From the NCBI GenBank assembly GCA_041655255.1, contig JBBAFS010000006.1:1-42391 (forward strand): a stretch of 42,391 bases of DNA, given 5' to 3'. This document shows, piece after piece, positions 22,799 through 30,146 of the stretch (positions are counted from its first letter, which is position 1; every line of letters begins with the position of its first letter). Below the pieces are notes generated by a model. The model ran no database searches, had not been told where the DNA came from, and worked only from the letters and a program-made list of their open reading frames with translations. A program made the position numbers and the translations under genes. The stretch is from JBBAFS01 sp041655255 (GTDB lineage Bacteria > Spirochaetota > Spirochaetia > Sphaerochaetales > Sphaerochaetaceae).

Positions 22799-23413
22799 AT
22801 GAGTGGCATGGAATTTATCACAGTCTTAGGTATTGCAGTTGGCCTTTCTATGGATGCTTTTGCGGTAGCAATTACCCAAGGAGCCTGTTTAGACATTCAA
22901 ACAATGAGATATCCTCTCTCTATTAGTACAACCTTTGGTGCTTTTCAAGCAGTGATGCCCTTAATTGGCTTTGCAGCAGGTTCGCTCTTTTGTCTGATGG
23001 CACAACAAATCGATCACTGGATTGCATTATTACTTCTTTCTGCTGTAGGGATAAAGATGATGTACGATGGAGTGGGTGCATTAAGAGAACAAAAAGCAGG
23101 AGTCGATTCTCCTGTGATGGTGTGTGAAGTGAAACAAAGTGGACACCTAAGTACTCACACTTTGTTTGTTTTAGGTATTGCAACCAGTATTGATGCATTA
23201 GCTGTAGGTATCACCTTTGGCCTTCTTGGAGTTAATATCCTTGTAAGTGTTATCATCATCGGCCTTACCACATTTATCATCAGTTTTGGTGGGGTCTACC
23301 TTGGAAAGAAGGTGGGGCCTCTCTTTGGACGATGGATGGAGATCCTTGGTGGAACAATGCTCATCTTTATGGGCATTAATATAGCTGTAGATCACATCTC
23401 AAAAGGAATTTAA
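22799..23413 (+). CDS. mntP: Manganese efflux pump MntP
   Basis: About 204 residues with six membrane helices arranged as two inverted halves, each with the conserved acidic helix: VGLSMDAFAVAITQG and ATSIDALAVGITFG. The GVYLGKKVG and MEILGGTMLIFMGINI segments are also typical. Members export Mn2+ across the inner membrane. The central loop (residues about 95-120) is longer and more polar than in E. coli MntP. A second in-frame ATG three codons later (22808) is an equally good start. No yybP-ykoY riboswitch is visible upstream. Confidence 0.9.
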   Translation: MSGMEFITVLGIAVGLSMDAFAVAITQGACLDIQTMRYPLSISTTFGAFQAVMPLIGFAAGSLFCLMAQQIDHWIALLLLSAVGIKMMYDGVGALREQKAGVDSPVMVCEVKQSGHLSTHTLFVLGIATSIDALAVGITFGLLGVNILVSVIIIGLTTFIISFGGVYLGKKVGPLFGRWMEILGGTMLIFMGINIAVDHISKGI

Positions 23414-23417
23414 GAGC

Positions 23418-23840
23418 CTACTGTACAGATATACCTAATTGTTCAACCTCTTTGACGAACCAAGATGGGAAGGCAATCGGCTTTTCAGTCTCAAATGAGA
23501 TAGCTGCCACTTTCACACTTAATGTCGCTATAGGAGTCTCTCCCCGTTTCACTTCTTGTATGAAAGTAAGACTGAAGCGTCTTAATTGCTTAATTGATGT
23601 ATGGACAGTGAGTAGGTCATCCAACCTCGCTGGAAGGTGGTAATCTGCACTTAAAGAGGAGACGATAAAACCGATGTGAGATGCATTCATGATTTCGCTT
23701 TGGTTCTCTTGAGCTTCAGTAATTGTTCTTAATAGTTCAGTACGTGCATGTTCAGCCATATCGAGATAACGGGCGTGGTAGACAATGCCACCAGCGTCCG
23801 TATCACTGTAATAGACTCTATGATTAAAAGTATGTGCCAT
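23418..23840 (-). CDS. YbgC/FadM-type acyl-CoA thioesterase
   Basis: 140 residues, a single hotdog-fold 4HBT domain. The catalytic-Asp motif is YYSDTDAGGIVYHARYLDMAEHAR, typical of YbgC (Y-x-D-T-D-x-x-G-x-V-Y-H-x-x-Y). It probably hydrolyses short or medium acyl-CoA thioesters; no Tol-Pal genes lie beside it. It is the last gene of the dapB-dapL-lysA operon, starting 2 bp after lysA, and ends 4 bp from the convergent mntP stop. Confidence 0.9.
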   Translation of the reverse strand: MAHTFNHRVYYSDTDAGGIVYHARYLDMAEHARTELLRTITEAQENQSEIMNASHIGFIVSSLSADYHLPARLDDLLTVHTSIKQLRRFSLTFIQEVKRGETPIATLSVKVAAISFETEKPIAFPSWFVKEVEQLGISVQ

Positions 23841-23842
23841 AC

Positions 23843-25096
23843 TTATACCTCACTAAAGTCGAGTGTTGCAAAGTAGTCATCTATTGTTTCTGCTCGACGA
23901 ATGAGTTTTACACTCTTATCCTCTTGTAAGAGATATTCACTACTTCGCAGTTTTCCGTTGTAGTTAAAGCCCATCGCATAACCGTGTGCTCCAGTGTCAT
24001 GAATCACTAAGATATCACCAACTTCGACTTTGGGAAGAGGTCGATCGATAGCAAATTTATCATTATTCTCACATAAGGAGCCGGTCACATCGTATGTGTA
24101 TAAGCGAGGTTGATTCTCTTTACCCACAACTGTGATGTGGTGGTACGACCCATACAGTGCAGGGCGCATTAAATTTGCCATACTCGCATCGAGTCCCACA
24201 TACTCTTTATATTTTGAAGTGACATGAAGCACCTTTGAAATCAAATATCCATAAGGACCTGTGATTGCTCTACCTGACTCAAAGACAATGCCTAAAGGAT
24301 CTAAGTTCTCTTTCACAATCATCTCATCGTACAGAGCTTTCATCTTACGACTGACGTATTGTAGATCCATAGCGCTCTCATCTTCTTTGTAGGGGATACC
24401 AATACCCCCACCCATGTTGATAAACTCGATACGGATATTCGCCTCTTTGTAGATTCTTTGCACTTGTTCGAACAACATTCGTGCTGTCTCTACGATGTAT
24501 TCCCCATTTAACTCATTTGAGGCCACCATGGTGTGTAAGGCAAAGCGTGTAGCACCGAGGCTTTGAGCTTTTTTATATGCATCAACGAGTTGATCGGTGG
24601 TCACACCATATTTAGCTTCAACGGGATTACCAATAATGGCATTTCCCGTTCTCCCTGGTCCTGGGTTATATCGAAAGCTAATTAATTCAGGCATCCCTAC
24701 ACTTTGGTGAAGCACATCGATGTGGGTAATATCATCGAGGTTGATAACAGAACCCAACTCTTTGGCTTTGACAAATTCCTCTACGGGGGTGTCATTACTG
24801 GTAAACATTATCTCTTCCCCCTTTATTCCTATTTTCTCACTTAACACTAGTTCAGCTAAGCTACTACAATCGACACCAAAGCCCTCTTCTTGTAAGATCT
24901 TCACAATGTGAGGATTGGGACATGCTTTCACTGCAAAGTAGTTTTTGAAATTAGGAGCCCAAGAGAATGCCTCCATAAAAGATCGAGCGTTTTTACGAAT
25001 AGCCATCTCATCATAAAGATGAAATGGTGTTGGGTGATCTTTTACTAAGTTTAGAATCTCTTCAGTTGTTAAGGGAATATATTTAGTACTCATCAT
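23843..25096 (-). CDS. lysA: Diaminopimelate decarboxylase
   Basis: 417 residues. A fold-type III PLP enzyme: the PLP lysine is in KNYFAVKACPNPHIV, the glycine-rich phosphate site in INMGGGIGIPY, and the active-site ESGRAITGPYG and GSLCENNDKF (Cys of the partner subunit) motifs are present, with the C-terminal DTGAHGYAMGFNYNG. It converts meso-DAP to lysine, the last step of the pathway. This is the longer, DapL-associated sub-type of LysA. Two adjacent ATGs exist; AAGGA is better spaced from the second (25093). Confidence 0.94.
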   Translation of the reverse strand: MMSTKYIPLTTEEILNLVKDHPTPFHLYDEMAIRKNARSFMEAFSWAPNFKNYFAVKACPNPHIVKILQEEGFGVDCSSLAELVLSEKIGIKGEEIMFTSNDTPVEEFVKAKELGSVINLDDITHIDVLHQSVGMPELISFRYNPGPGRTGNAIIGNPVEAKYGVTTDQLVDAYKKAQSLGATRFALHTMVASNELNGEYIVETARMLFEQVQRIYKEANIRIEFINMGGGIGIPYKEDESAMDLQYVSRKMKALYDEMIVKENLDPLGIVFESGRAITGPYGYLISKVLHVTSKYKEYVGLDASMANLMRPALYGSYHHITVVGKENQPRLYTYDVTGSLCENNDKFAIDRPLPKVEVGDILVIHDTGAHGYAMGFNYNGKLRSSEYLLQEDKSVKLIRRAETIDDYFATLDFSEV

Positions 25097-25123
25097 GTTT
25101 CCTTTGTCTTATCTTCTTCTTTG

Positions 25124-26356
25124 TTAATTCAGTTGTAAGTTCTCTGTAATTGATTGTACTGCAAGGGCAACTTGTTCTTTATGACCAAAAGCGCTAATGC
25201 GAATATAGTGCTCCCCACTTGAACCGAATCCACTACCGGGGGTCACAAGCACATGGCATTGGTGAAGTAGCTGGTCAAAGAATTCCCAACTGGTGAGGTT
25301 GTTTGGAGTTTTTACCCACACATACGGAGCGTTTGTTCCGCCATAGACTGTCAGTCCTAAAGACTCTAATGCCTCTTTGATCATCGTCGCATTTTCCATG
25401 TAGTAGGCAATAATCTCGTGGGATTCTTGTAATCCTTGATCTGTTAAAGCAGCAAGGCCCCCTGCTTGGCTAATATTACTTGCCCCATTGAAAAAAGTTA
25501 CTTGGTGACGAAACCACATAGTGTGGATTTCTCCAACTTCGCTGTTTTCTACAACGAGATGTTTGGGGACAATTGACCACCCTAAACGAACTCCAGTAAA
25601 GCCGGCAAACTTAGAAAAACTATTAATCTCAATGGCGCACTCTTTTGCCCCCTCTATTTCATAGATAGAGCGAGGAAGAGTGTCGTCACTAATAAATTCA
25701 CTGTACGCAGCATCAAAGATAATCACAGCTTTATGCCTTTTGGCATAATCGACAAATTGTTGTAATTGTTCATGTGTTGCTACTGCGCCTGTGGGATTAT
25801 TTGGACTACATAAATAGATAATATCTACTTTCTCTTTGGGCAACTCGGGGAAAAAGTCGTTCTCTTCAGTAGCAGGAAGATACACTAATTTGTTGTACTT
25901 CCCTTCTTTTTTTTCATACGTCCCTGCTCGACCAACTACTACGTTTGAATCGACATACACAGGATAGGCAGGATCTTGTACAGCAACCACATCTGAAGTG
26001 CCAAAAAGAGATTGAACATGGGCAGCATCACTTTTTGCCCCATCAGAGATAAAAAACTCATCGGCTTCTAAAGTAACTCCCCTTTTGTGATAAAACTGCT
26101 GCAAGGCAACACGTAAAGCGGTATCTCCTTGCTCATCACCGTAGCCTGTGTAGGTGTCTCGGTCTGAAAGAAGATCGACTTTGTGATGAAGTGCTTCAAC
26201 AATAGTAGGAGAAAGAGCTTCAGTGGTATTACCAATACCAAGACGATACAAATGAGTATTTGGATGCTCTTGTAAAAATGTTGCTGCCCGACGGCTAATT
26301 TCGGGAAATAAATATCCTGCGGCTAGTGCTCTATAATCGGTTTGAATAGTTGCCAT
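25124..26356 (-). CDS. dapL: LL-diaminopimelate aminotransferase
   Basis: 410 residues. A fold-type I aminotransferase of the DapL class: the start HLYRLGIGNTTEALSP, ISDGAKSDAAHVQSLFG, DPAYPVYVDSNV, YLCSPNNPTGAVA, and the PLP-lysine motif NSFSKFAGFTGVRLGW. It converts tetrahydrodipicolinate directly to LL-DAP, bypassing the succinylase/acetylase steps, and so explains the absence of dapC, dapD and dapE here. It is located between dapB and lysA, 4 bp after dapB, in one operon. Confidence 0.95.
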   Translation of the reverse strand: MATIQTDYRALAAGYLFPEISRRAATFLQEHPNTHLYRLGIGNTTEALSPTIVEALHHKVDLLSDRDTYTGYGDEQGDTALRVALQQFYHKRGVTLEADEFFISDGAKSDAAHVQSLFGTSDVVAVQDPAYPVYVDSNVVVGRAGTYEKKEGKYNKLVYLPATEENDFFPELPKEKVDIIYLCSPNNPTGAVATHEQLQQFVDYAKRHKAVIIFDAAYSEFISDDTLPRSIYEIEGAKECAIEINSFSKFAGFTGVRLGWSIVPKHLVVENSEVGEIHTMWFRHQVTFFNGASNISQAGGLAALTDQGLQESHEIIAYYMENATMIKEALESLGLTVYGGTNAPYVWVKTPNNLTSWEFFDQLLHQCHVLVTPGSGFGSSGEHYIRISAFGHKEQVALAVQSITENLQLN

Positions 26357-26360
26357 CTTC

Positions 26361-27125
26361 TTAATTCTCCTTTTGGTGTAATACGTCTTCTAACATTGCA
26401 TCGATACTGAAAAAGCCTTTTTTCCCTTGCAACCATGTTCCTGCTTGAAGTGCTCCTTCAGCAAAGCTCTCTTTATTCTTAGAGCGGTGGGTTAATTCAA
26501 TAGTATCACTAGGACCGTCAAAGATGAGCGAGTGAACCCCCGGGCTATACCCTCCTCGAGCACTGGCAATATGAATTTCATTCTCTTTTCTTCGTCGATC
26601 GAGTCGTTCACTAACAATTTCATCTTTATGTTTCGATTCTTGAATAACGATGTTTGCTAACATCGCCGAAGTTCCTGAGGGACTATCTGCTTTTTGAGCG
26701 TGAAATAACTCTTGGATCACTGAATCATATTGTTCAAATGGGTTAAAGATTTGGGTAGCATATCTCACAATAGAGAAAAAAAGATGGACTCCAATTGCAA
26801 AATTCCCCGACCAGATAATTGAGGCGTTCGTGTTGGCATACTGTTTCTCTATCTCGTTAAGACGATCAAACCAACCTGTGGTTGCAATGACAGTCGGGAT
26901 ACCTGTCTCTGCATACGTGTTAATTCGTTGCTCGATGCCCTCTGAGTGGGCAAACTCTAAAACAAGGTCGGCCCCTTGTAAGGACTCTTTTGTGACCTCT
27001 TTTGCTGTGATAGCATCATCAGTAGAGTGAGGTGCAATAATAGCAACTACGTTGTGTCCCTGTTTCACACTCATAGCGTGAAGCATTCGACCCATATGTC
27101 CATAACCAACTAATGCAATATTCAT
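26361..27125 (-). CDS. dapB: 4-hydroxy-tetrahydrodipicolinate reductase (first copy)
   Basis: 254 residues. N-terminal Rossmann motif ALVGYGHMGRML; VIATTGWFDR; SGNFAIGVHLFFSIV; and the catalytic/substrate-binding ELFHAQKADSPSGTSAML (family: H-x-x-K-x-D-x-PSGTA), followed by SLIFDGPSDTIELTHRS. It reduces HTPA to tetrahydrodipicolinate, the substrate of the next enzyme, DapL. The sequence is of the shorter, Bacteroidetes-like subtype and differs clearly from the second DapB near 30.1 kb. GGAGG lies just before the ATG and a promoter (27157-27184) precedes it; it starts the dapB-dapL-lysA operon. Confidence 0.92.
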   Translation of the reverse strand: MNIALVGYGHMGRMLHAMSVKQGHNVVAIIAPHSTDDAITAKEVTKESLQGADLVLEFAHSEGIEQRINTYAETGIPTVIATTGWFDRLNEIEKQYANTNASIIWSGNFAIGVHLFFSIVRYATQIFNPFEQYDSVIQELFHAQKADSPSGTSAMLANIVIQESKHKDEIVSERLDRRRKENEIHIASARGGYSPGVHSLIFDGPSDTIELTHRSKNKESFAEGALQAGTWLQGKKGFFSIDAMLEDVLHQKEN

Positions 27126-27156
27126 AGATCCTCCAAATGGTACAATAACGAGCGTA

Positions 27157-27184
27157 AGTGTAACAAATAAGACAAAAGGTGCAA
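27157..27184 (-). promoter_or_regulatory. Promoter of the dapB-dapL-lysA operon
   Basis: Minus strand TTGCAC, 16-nt spacer, TACACT, about 31 nt before the dapB ATG, with a normal GGAGG-led ribosome site in between. Confidence 0.5.
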
Positions 27185-27235
27185 AGAGAGGGATGATGTT
27201 CTTAAAATAGAAAAAAGAAGAACAGCGGTTATCAG

Positions 27236-27988
27236 TTAAAAAGAGGGTCCTTGTTCTTTTTTCATCTTCTGATACTCATTCCAATAGGCATTGGTATCAC
27301 GAATCAGTTTATTGATGTGTTCGATCATACTCTGTTCAGCGAGTTCGGGATTTCGTGATTGAAGTGCTGCTAAAATTCTATTGTGAAACGTTGAGTAGTT
27401 ATCTCCTACTCGGTGGCGTAATCCTTCAAAGAGTTCCGACTGTTGCCCCATTCTAGAGACCATCATATATAAAGAAAATAGAGCTTTGTTTTTTGAAGCA
27501 CGGGCAATAATACTATGAAAGTTAACATCGTCTTGTGCAATCGATTTACGATCTCGTGAGTGGTTTATCTGATTTTCTAAACACATCTCTAACTCTTCGA
27601 GTTCTTCGTCAGTGATTCGCTCGGCAGCAAGGCGTGCAGTTTGTCTTTCGATAGCCATTCGGGCTTCTAAGACCATAAGGAAGTTTTCGAGGATATCACT
27701 GTTTATAAGATCATCTAAGGATTGTTTGTAGTAATCGAGTTCAAGTGTTGTTTTTGCTTCTGCTATGATGGCTTTCCCTTTGGCGGTAATAGATCGTCCT
27801 TTGTAACCGTGTCTCTTTAGATAGCCAGATCGCTCTAATTGATTGAGCTCTCTACCTACTGTTGCACTACTTACTTCAATTCCACGTTCTGTAAACACAT
27901 TGACTATGTACCAAGACCCAACGGGCTCTTTACACTCATTAATAATTTCTAAAATTGGCTTTTTCCATTTATCCTTAATGATATCCAC
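27236..27988 (-). CDS. Transcriptional regulator: winged helix (HTH_12-like) plus FCD ligand domain
   Basis: 250 residues from the chosen GTG. Residues 1 to about 70 are a winged helix resembling the HTH_12 type seen in NrpR and RNase R: ILEIINECKEPVGSWYIVNVF, SSATVGRELNQLERSGYLKR, and the wing GYKGRSITAKGKAII. From about 95 on is an FCD effector domain of FadR/GntR regulators: ARMAIERQTARLAAERITDEEL, DDVNFHSIIARASKN, and HNRILAALQSRN with EQSMIEHINK, retaining the Asp and His residues that bind metal plus a carboxylate ligand. FCD proteins normally have a GntR helix, so this pairing is unusual. It is divergent from dapA1 and is the natural repressor candidate for the shared operator. GGAGG lies 5 nt before the GTG at 27986-27988. 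Confidence 0.72.
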   Translation of the reverse strand: MDIIKDKWKKPILEIINECKEPVGSWYIVNVFTERGIEVSSATVGRELNQLERSGYLKRHGYKGRSITAKGKAIIAEAKTTLELDYYKQSLDDLINSDILENFLMVLEARMAIERQTARLAAERITDEELEELEMCLENQINHSRDRKSIAQDDVNFHSIIARASKNKALFSLYMMVSRMGQQSELFEGLRHRVGDNYSTFHNRILAALQSRNPELAEQSMIEHINKLIRDTNAYWNEYQKMKKEQGPSF

Positions 27989-28139
27989 ACTAACCTCCAC
28001 GCCTTAAGCCATTAGTATAATACATCAGTACATAACTATCTACATAAATTGAGTAATACAAGTACCTAACATGATTAGTAGTACCACCACTCATCCTCTT
28101 CAACCCACAAAAAGAAGCCATTTTATCAGCTTATTTTTC

Positions 28140-28168
28140 TTGACGGTCTATTATAACCGTATTATACT
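28140..28168 (+). promoter_or_regulatory. Promoter of dapA1
   Basis: TTGACG (28140-28145), 17-nt spacer, TATACT (28163-28168); start point near 28175, exactly where the operator begins. Confidence 0.75.
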
Positions 28169-28174
28169 ACTACC

Positions 28175-28192
28175 ACTCATAGTATGAGTAGC
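28175..28192 (+). promoter_or_regulatory. Operator 1 (dapA1): ACTCATAGTATGAGTAGC
   Basis: ACTCATA-G-TATGAGT is a perfect inverted repeat sitting on the predicted transcription start. The ATGAGTAGC half recurs at two other promoters in the window. Position implies a repressor site. A further half-like CCACTCAT lies at 28087-28094, nearer the divergent regulator gene. Confidence 0.65.
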
Positions 28193-28213
28193 TAATTGAA
28201 TAAAGGAGCTGAT

Positions 28214-29074
28214 ATGATGAAAAAGGGTGTTTATACCGCTCTTGTTACCCCGTTTAACAAAGACTTTAGTATCGATTACGGTGCATATGAAGCGCTTATT
28301 GAGCGCCAAATTGCTGGTGGAGTTGCTGGAATTGTCCCTGTGGGAACAACAGCAGAGAGTCCTACACTACAAGCTGATGAGAAAGAGATATTGATTAAAA
28401 AAGCTGTAGAAGTAAGTAAAGGCCGAGTCACTGTTATTGCCGGAACAGGTTCTAATAATACTAAAGAGACCTTAGAGGCAACTAAAAGAGCCGCAGAGGC
28501 GGGAGCTGACATGACTATGTTGGTGACCCCTTATTACAGCAAGCCTTCCGAAGAGGGTTTGTACCGTCACTTCACAAGTGTTGCTGAAGCTGCCAATCTA
28601 CCTGTACTACTGTACAACGTTCCAGGACGATCAGCGCTCAATTTGAGTGTCGATTTTCTTCTCCGTTTAGCAGAGCACCCTCTAATTGTGGCTGTGAAAG
28701 AGGCAAGTGGTAATATTGGTCACATTCTTGATCTATGTGCCCGAAAGAAAGACTCATTTAAAGTCTTCAGTGGTGATGATGCTGTAACTCTTCCTTTAAT
28801 GGCATTAGGTGGAGATGGAGTAGTGAGTGTTGCTTCAAACATGTTCCCTAAAGAGATGTCAGAGTTAGTAGATACCGTTGTACAAGGTGATCTTCCAAAA
28901 GCAATTGAGTTACACAATAAGATGTATCCATTTTTTGTGAATCAGTTTATTGAGTCCAACCCTGTCCCTGTAAAAACGTATATGGCAAAACACAACCTCA
29001 TGGAGGAAGTCTTCCGTCTTCCTTTATGTGAAATGGCACCTGCGAATAAGAAAACGTTGTTAGAGACGTTTTAG
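28214..29074 (+). CDS. dapA: DapA-family lyase, copy 1 (variant GTTAE motif)
   Basis: About 286 residues, TIM-barrel DapA/NAL superfamily. The Schiff-base lysine is in LIVAVKEASGN, and LLYNVPGRSALNL carries the DapA Tyr and Arg; VTPYYSKPSEEGLYRHF is standard. The usual GTTGE carboxylate-binding motif (GxxGE) reads GTTAE here, with Ala in place of the second Gly, while copy 2 keeps GTTGE. In the lysine pathway DapA condenses pyruvate with aspartate semialdehyde. This copy is a single-gene unit with its own operator shared with the oxidoreductase and TAXI operons, so it may do a related reaction in a catabolic setting. AAGGAG precedes the ATGs at 28214 and 28217. Confidence 0.85.
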   Translation: MMKKGVYTALVTPFNKDFSIDYGAYEALIERQIAGGVAGIVPVGTTAESPTLQADEKEILIKKAVEVSKGRVTVIAGTGSNNTKETLEATKRAAEAGADMTMLVTPYYSKPSEEGLYRHFTSVAEAANLPVLLYNVPGRSALNLSVDFLLRLAEHPLIVAVKEASGNIGHILDLCARKKDSFKVFSGDDAVTLPLMALGGDGVVSVASNMFPKEMSELVDTVVQGDLPKAIELHNKMYPFFVNQFIESNPVPVKTYMAKHNLMEEVFRLPLCEMAPANKKTLLETF

Positions 29075-29086
29075 CGACCACGAAAG

Positions 29087-29106
29087 CCCCCGAAAGGGGG
29101 TTTTTT
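29087..29106 (+). terminator. Terminator after dapA1
   Basis: CCCCC-GAAA-GGGGG stem-loop followed by six T; it separates dapA1 from the dapA2-dapB unit. Confidence 0.85.
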
Positions 29107-29141
29107 ACTGCCTATTGGGAATAAAACAAGAATATATTAAA

Positions 29142-29158
29142 AATAACATTTTGTTATT
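29142..29158 (+). promoter_or_regulatory. Palindrome AATAACATTTTGTTATT before dapA2
   Basis: Seven-bp arms AATAACA/TGTTATT with a TTT centre end one base before the -35 box. The half TTGTTATT repeats 20 nt on (29171-29178), inside the promoter spacer. It differs from the dapA1 operator, so dapA2 is under a separate control. Confidence 0.45.
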
Positions 29159-29159
29159 A

Positions 29160-29188
29160 TTGACCTTTAGTTGTTATTTCTATACTAT
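29160..29188 (+). promoter_or_regulatory. Promoter of dapA2-dapB2
   Basis: TTGACC (29160-29165), 17-nt spacer, TACTAT (29183-29188). A TATAAT five bases further on (29193-29198), with TTGTTA 16 nt before it, is an alternative. Confidence 0.55.
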
Positions 29189-29237
29189 CTCTTATAATAT
29201 GCAAATCATCCTTTTGGGATTGGTATGGAGGTAGTAT

Positions 29238-30098
29238 ATGAACCAAGGAGTATACACAGCATTAGTAACCCCTTTTAATCAAGATTACAGCATCGACTTT
29301 GGAGCATATGAAGCGCTCTTAGAGCGGCAAATAGCTGGAGGAGTCGCAGGTGTTGTTCCAGGTGGAACCACCGGTGAAAGTCCCACGCTCTCTTTCAAAG
29401 AGAAAGAGCAACTGATTGAAAAAGCGGTCCTTAAGTGCTCGGGGAAAGTCAGTGTTGTTGCTGGTACTGGTTCGTATGATACCGCCAGTTCGATTGAACT
29501 CACTACTCGTGCCAAAGATCTTGGTGCTGACATGGTGATGTTAGTCACCCCTTATTACAACAAGCCCTCCGAAGAGGGGTTATATCGTCACTTTGTCTCG
29601 ATTGCAGAAGCGGGAAATCTTCCAGTACTCTTATATAATGTACCAGGAAGAACTGCAACAAACTTAAGTGTCTCATTAGTTCTCCGTTTAGCTGAGCACC
29701 CTCTTATTGTCGCTATCAAAGAAGCAAGTGGTAATATTGGACAGATAGCCGATTTGTGTGCTCGTAAAAAGAGCTCTTTTAAAGTCTTTAGCGGTGATGA
29801 TGGAGTGACCCTCCCCTTATTAGCACTTGGGGGAGATGGAGTAGTGAGTGTCACTAGTAATATGTTTGCCAAAGAGATGGTAGCTTTAGTGTCAGCGGCA
29901 CTACAAGGGTCGTTTACTCAAGCATTAGAATTTCACAATGCTCTACACCCATTTTTCGTCAATCAATTTATTGAGGCTAATCCTGTCCCTGTAAAAACGT
30001 ACATGGCACATCACCACTTGCTTTTAGAGGTGTTTCGTCCCCCACTGTGTGAATTAACACCTTCGCATAGAGAGACGCTGTTAGCGACGTTTCAATAG
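29238..30098 (+). CDS. dapA: 4-hydroxy-tetrahydrodipicolinate synthase, copy 2
   Basis: 286 residues. All DapA hallmarks are intact: GGTTGESPTL (GxxGE), VTPYYNKPSEEGLYRHF, LLYNVPGRTATNL (Tyr and Arg of the active site) and LIVAIKEASGN (Schiff-base Lys). Closely similar to copy 1 throughout, so the two arose by tandem duplication. It is likely the biosynthetic enzyme, since it is followed 48 bp later by a dapB. A strong GGAGG lies 6 nt before the ATG. Confidence 0.93.
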   Translation: MNQGVYTALVTPFNQDYSIDFGAYEALLERQIAGGVAGVVPGGTTGESPTLSFKEKEQLIEKAVLKCSGKVSVVAGTGSYDTASSIELTTRAKDLGADMVMLVTPYYNKPSEEGLYRHFVSIAEAGNLPVLLYNVPGRTATNLSVSLVLRLAEHPLIVAIKEASGNIGQIADLCARKKSSFKVFSGDDGVTLPLLALGGDGVVSVTSNMFAKEMVALVSAALQGSFTQALEFHNALHPFFVNQFIEANPVPVKTYMAHHHLLLEVFRPPLCELTPSHRETLLATFQ

Positions 30099-30146
30099 AG
30101 GTGCACTACGTTTATGATTCATAATTCAACACGTATGGAGGATAGT

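Noticed and set aside
28214..29074. dapA1 as a proven pyrroline-4-hydroxy-2-carboxylate deaminase
   Set aside because: It keeps the DapA Tyr, Arg and Lys residues and is close to copy 2; the operon link makes the idea worth testing but does not establish it.
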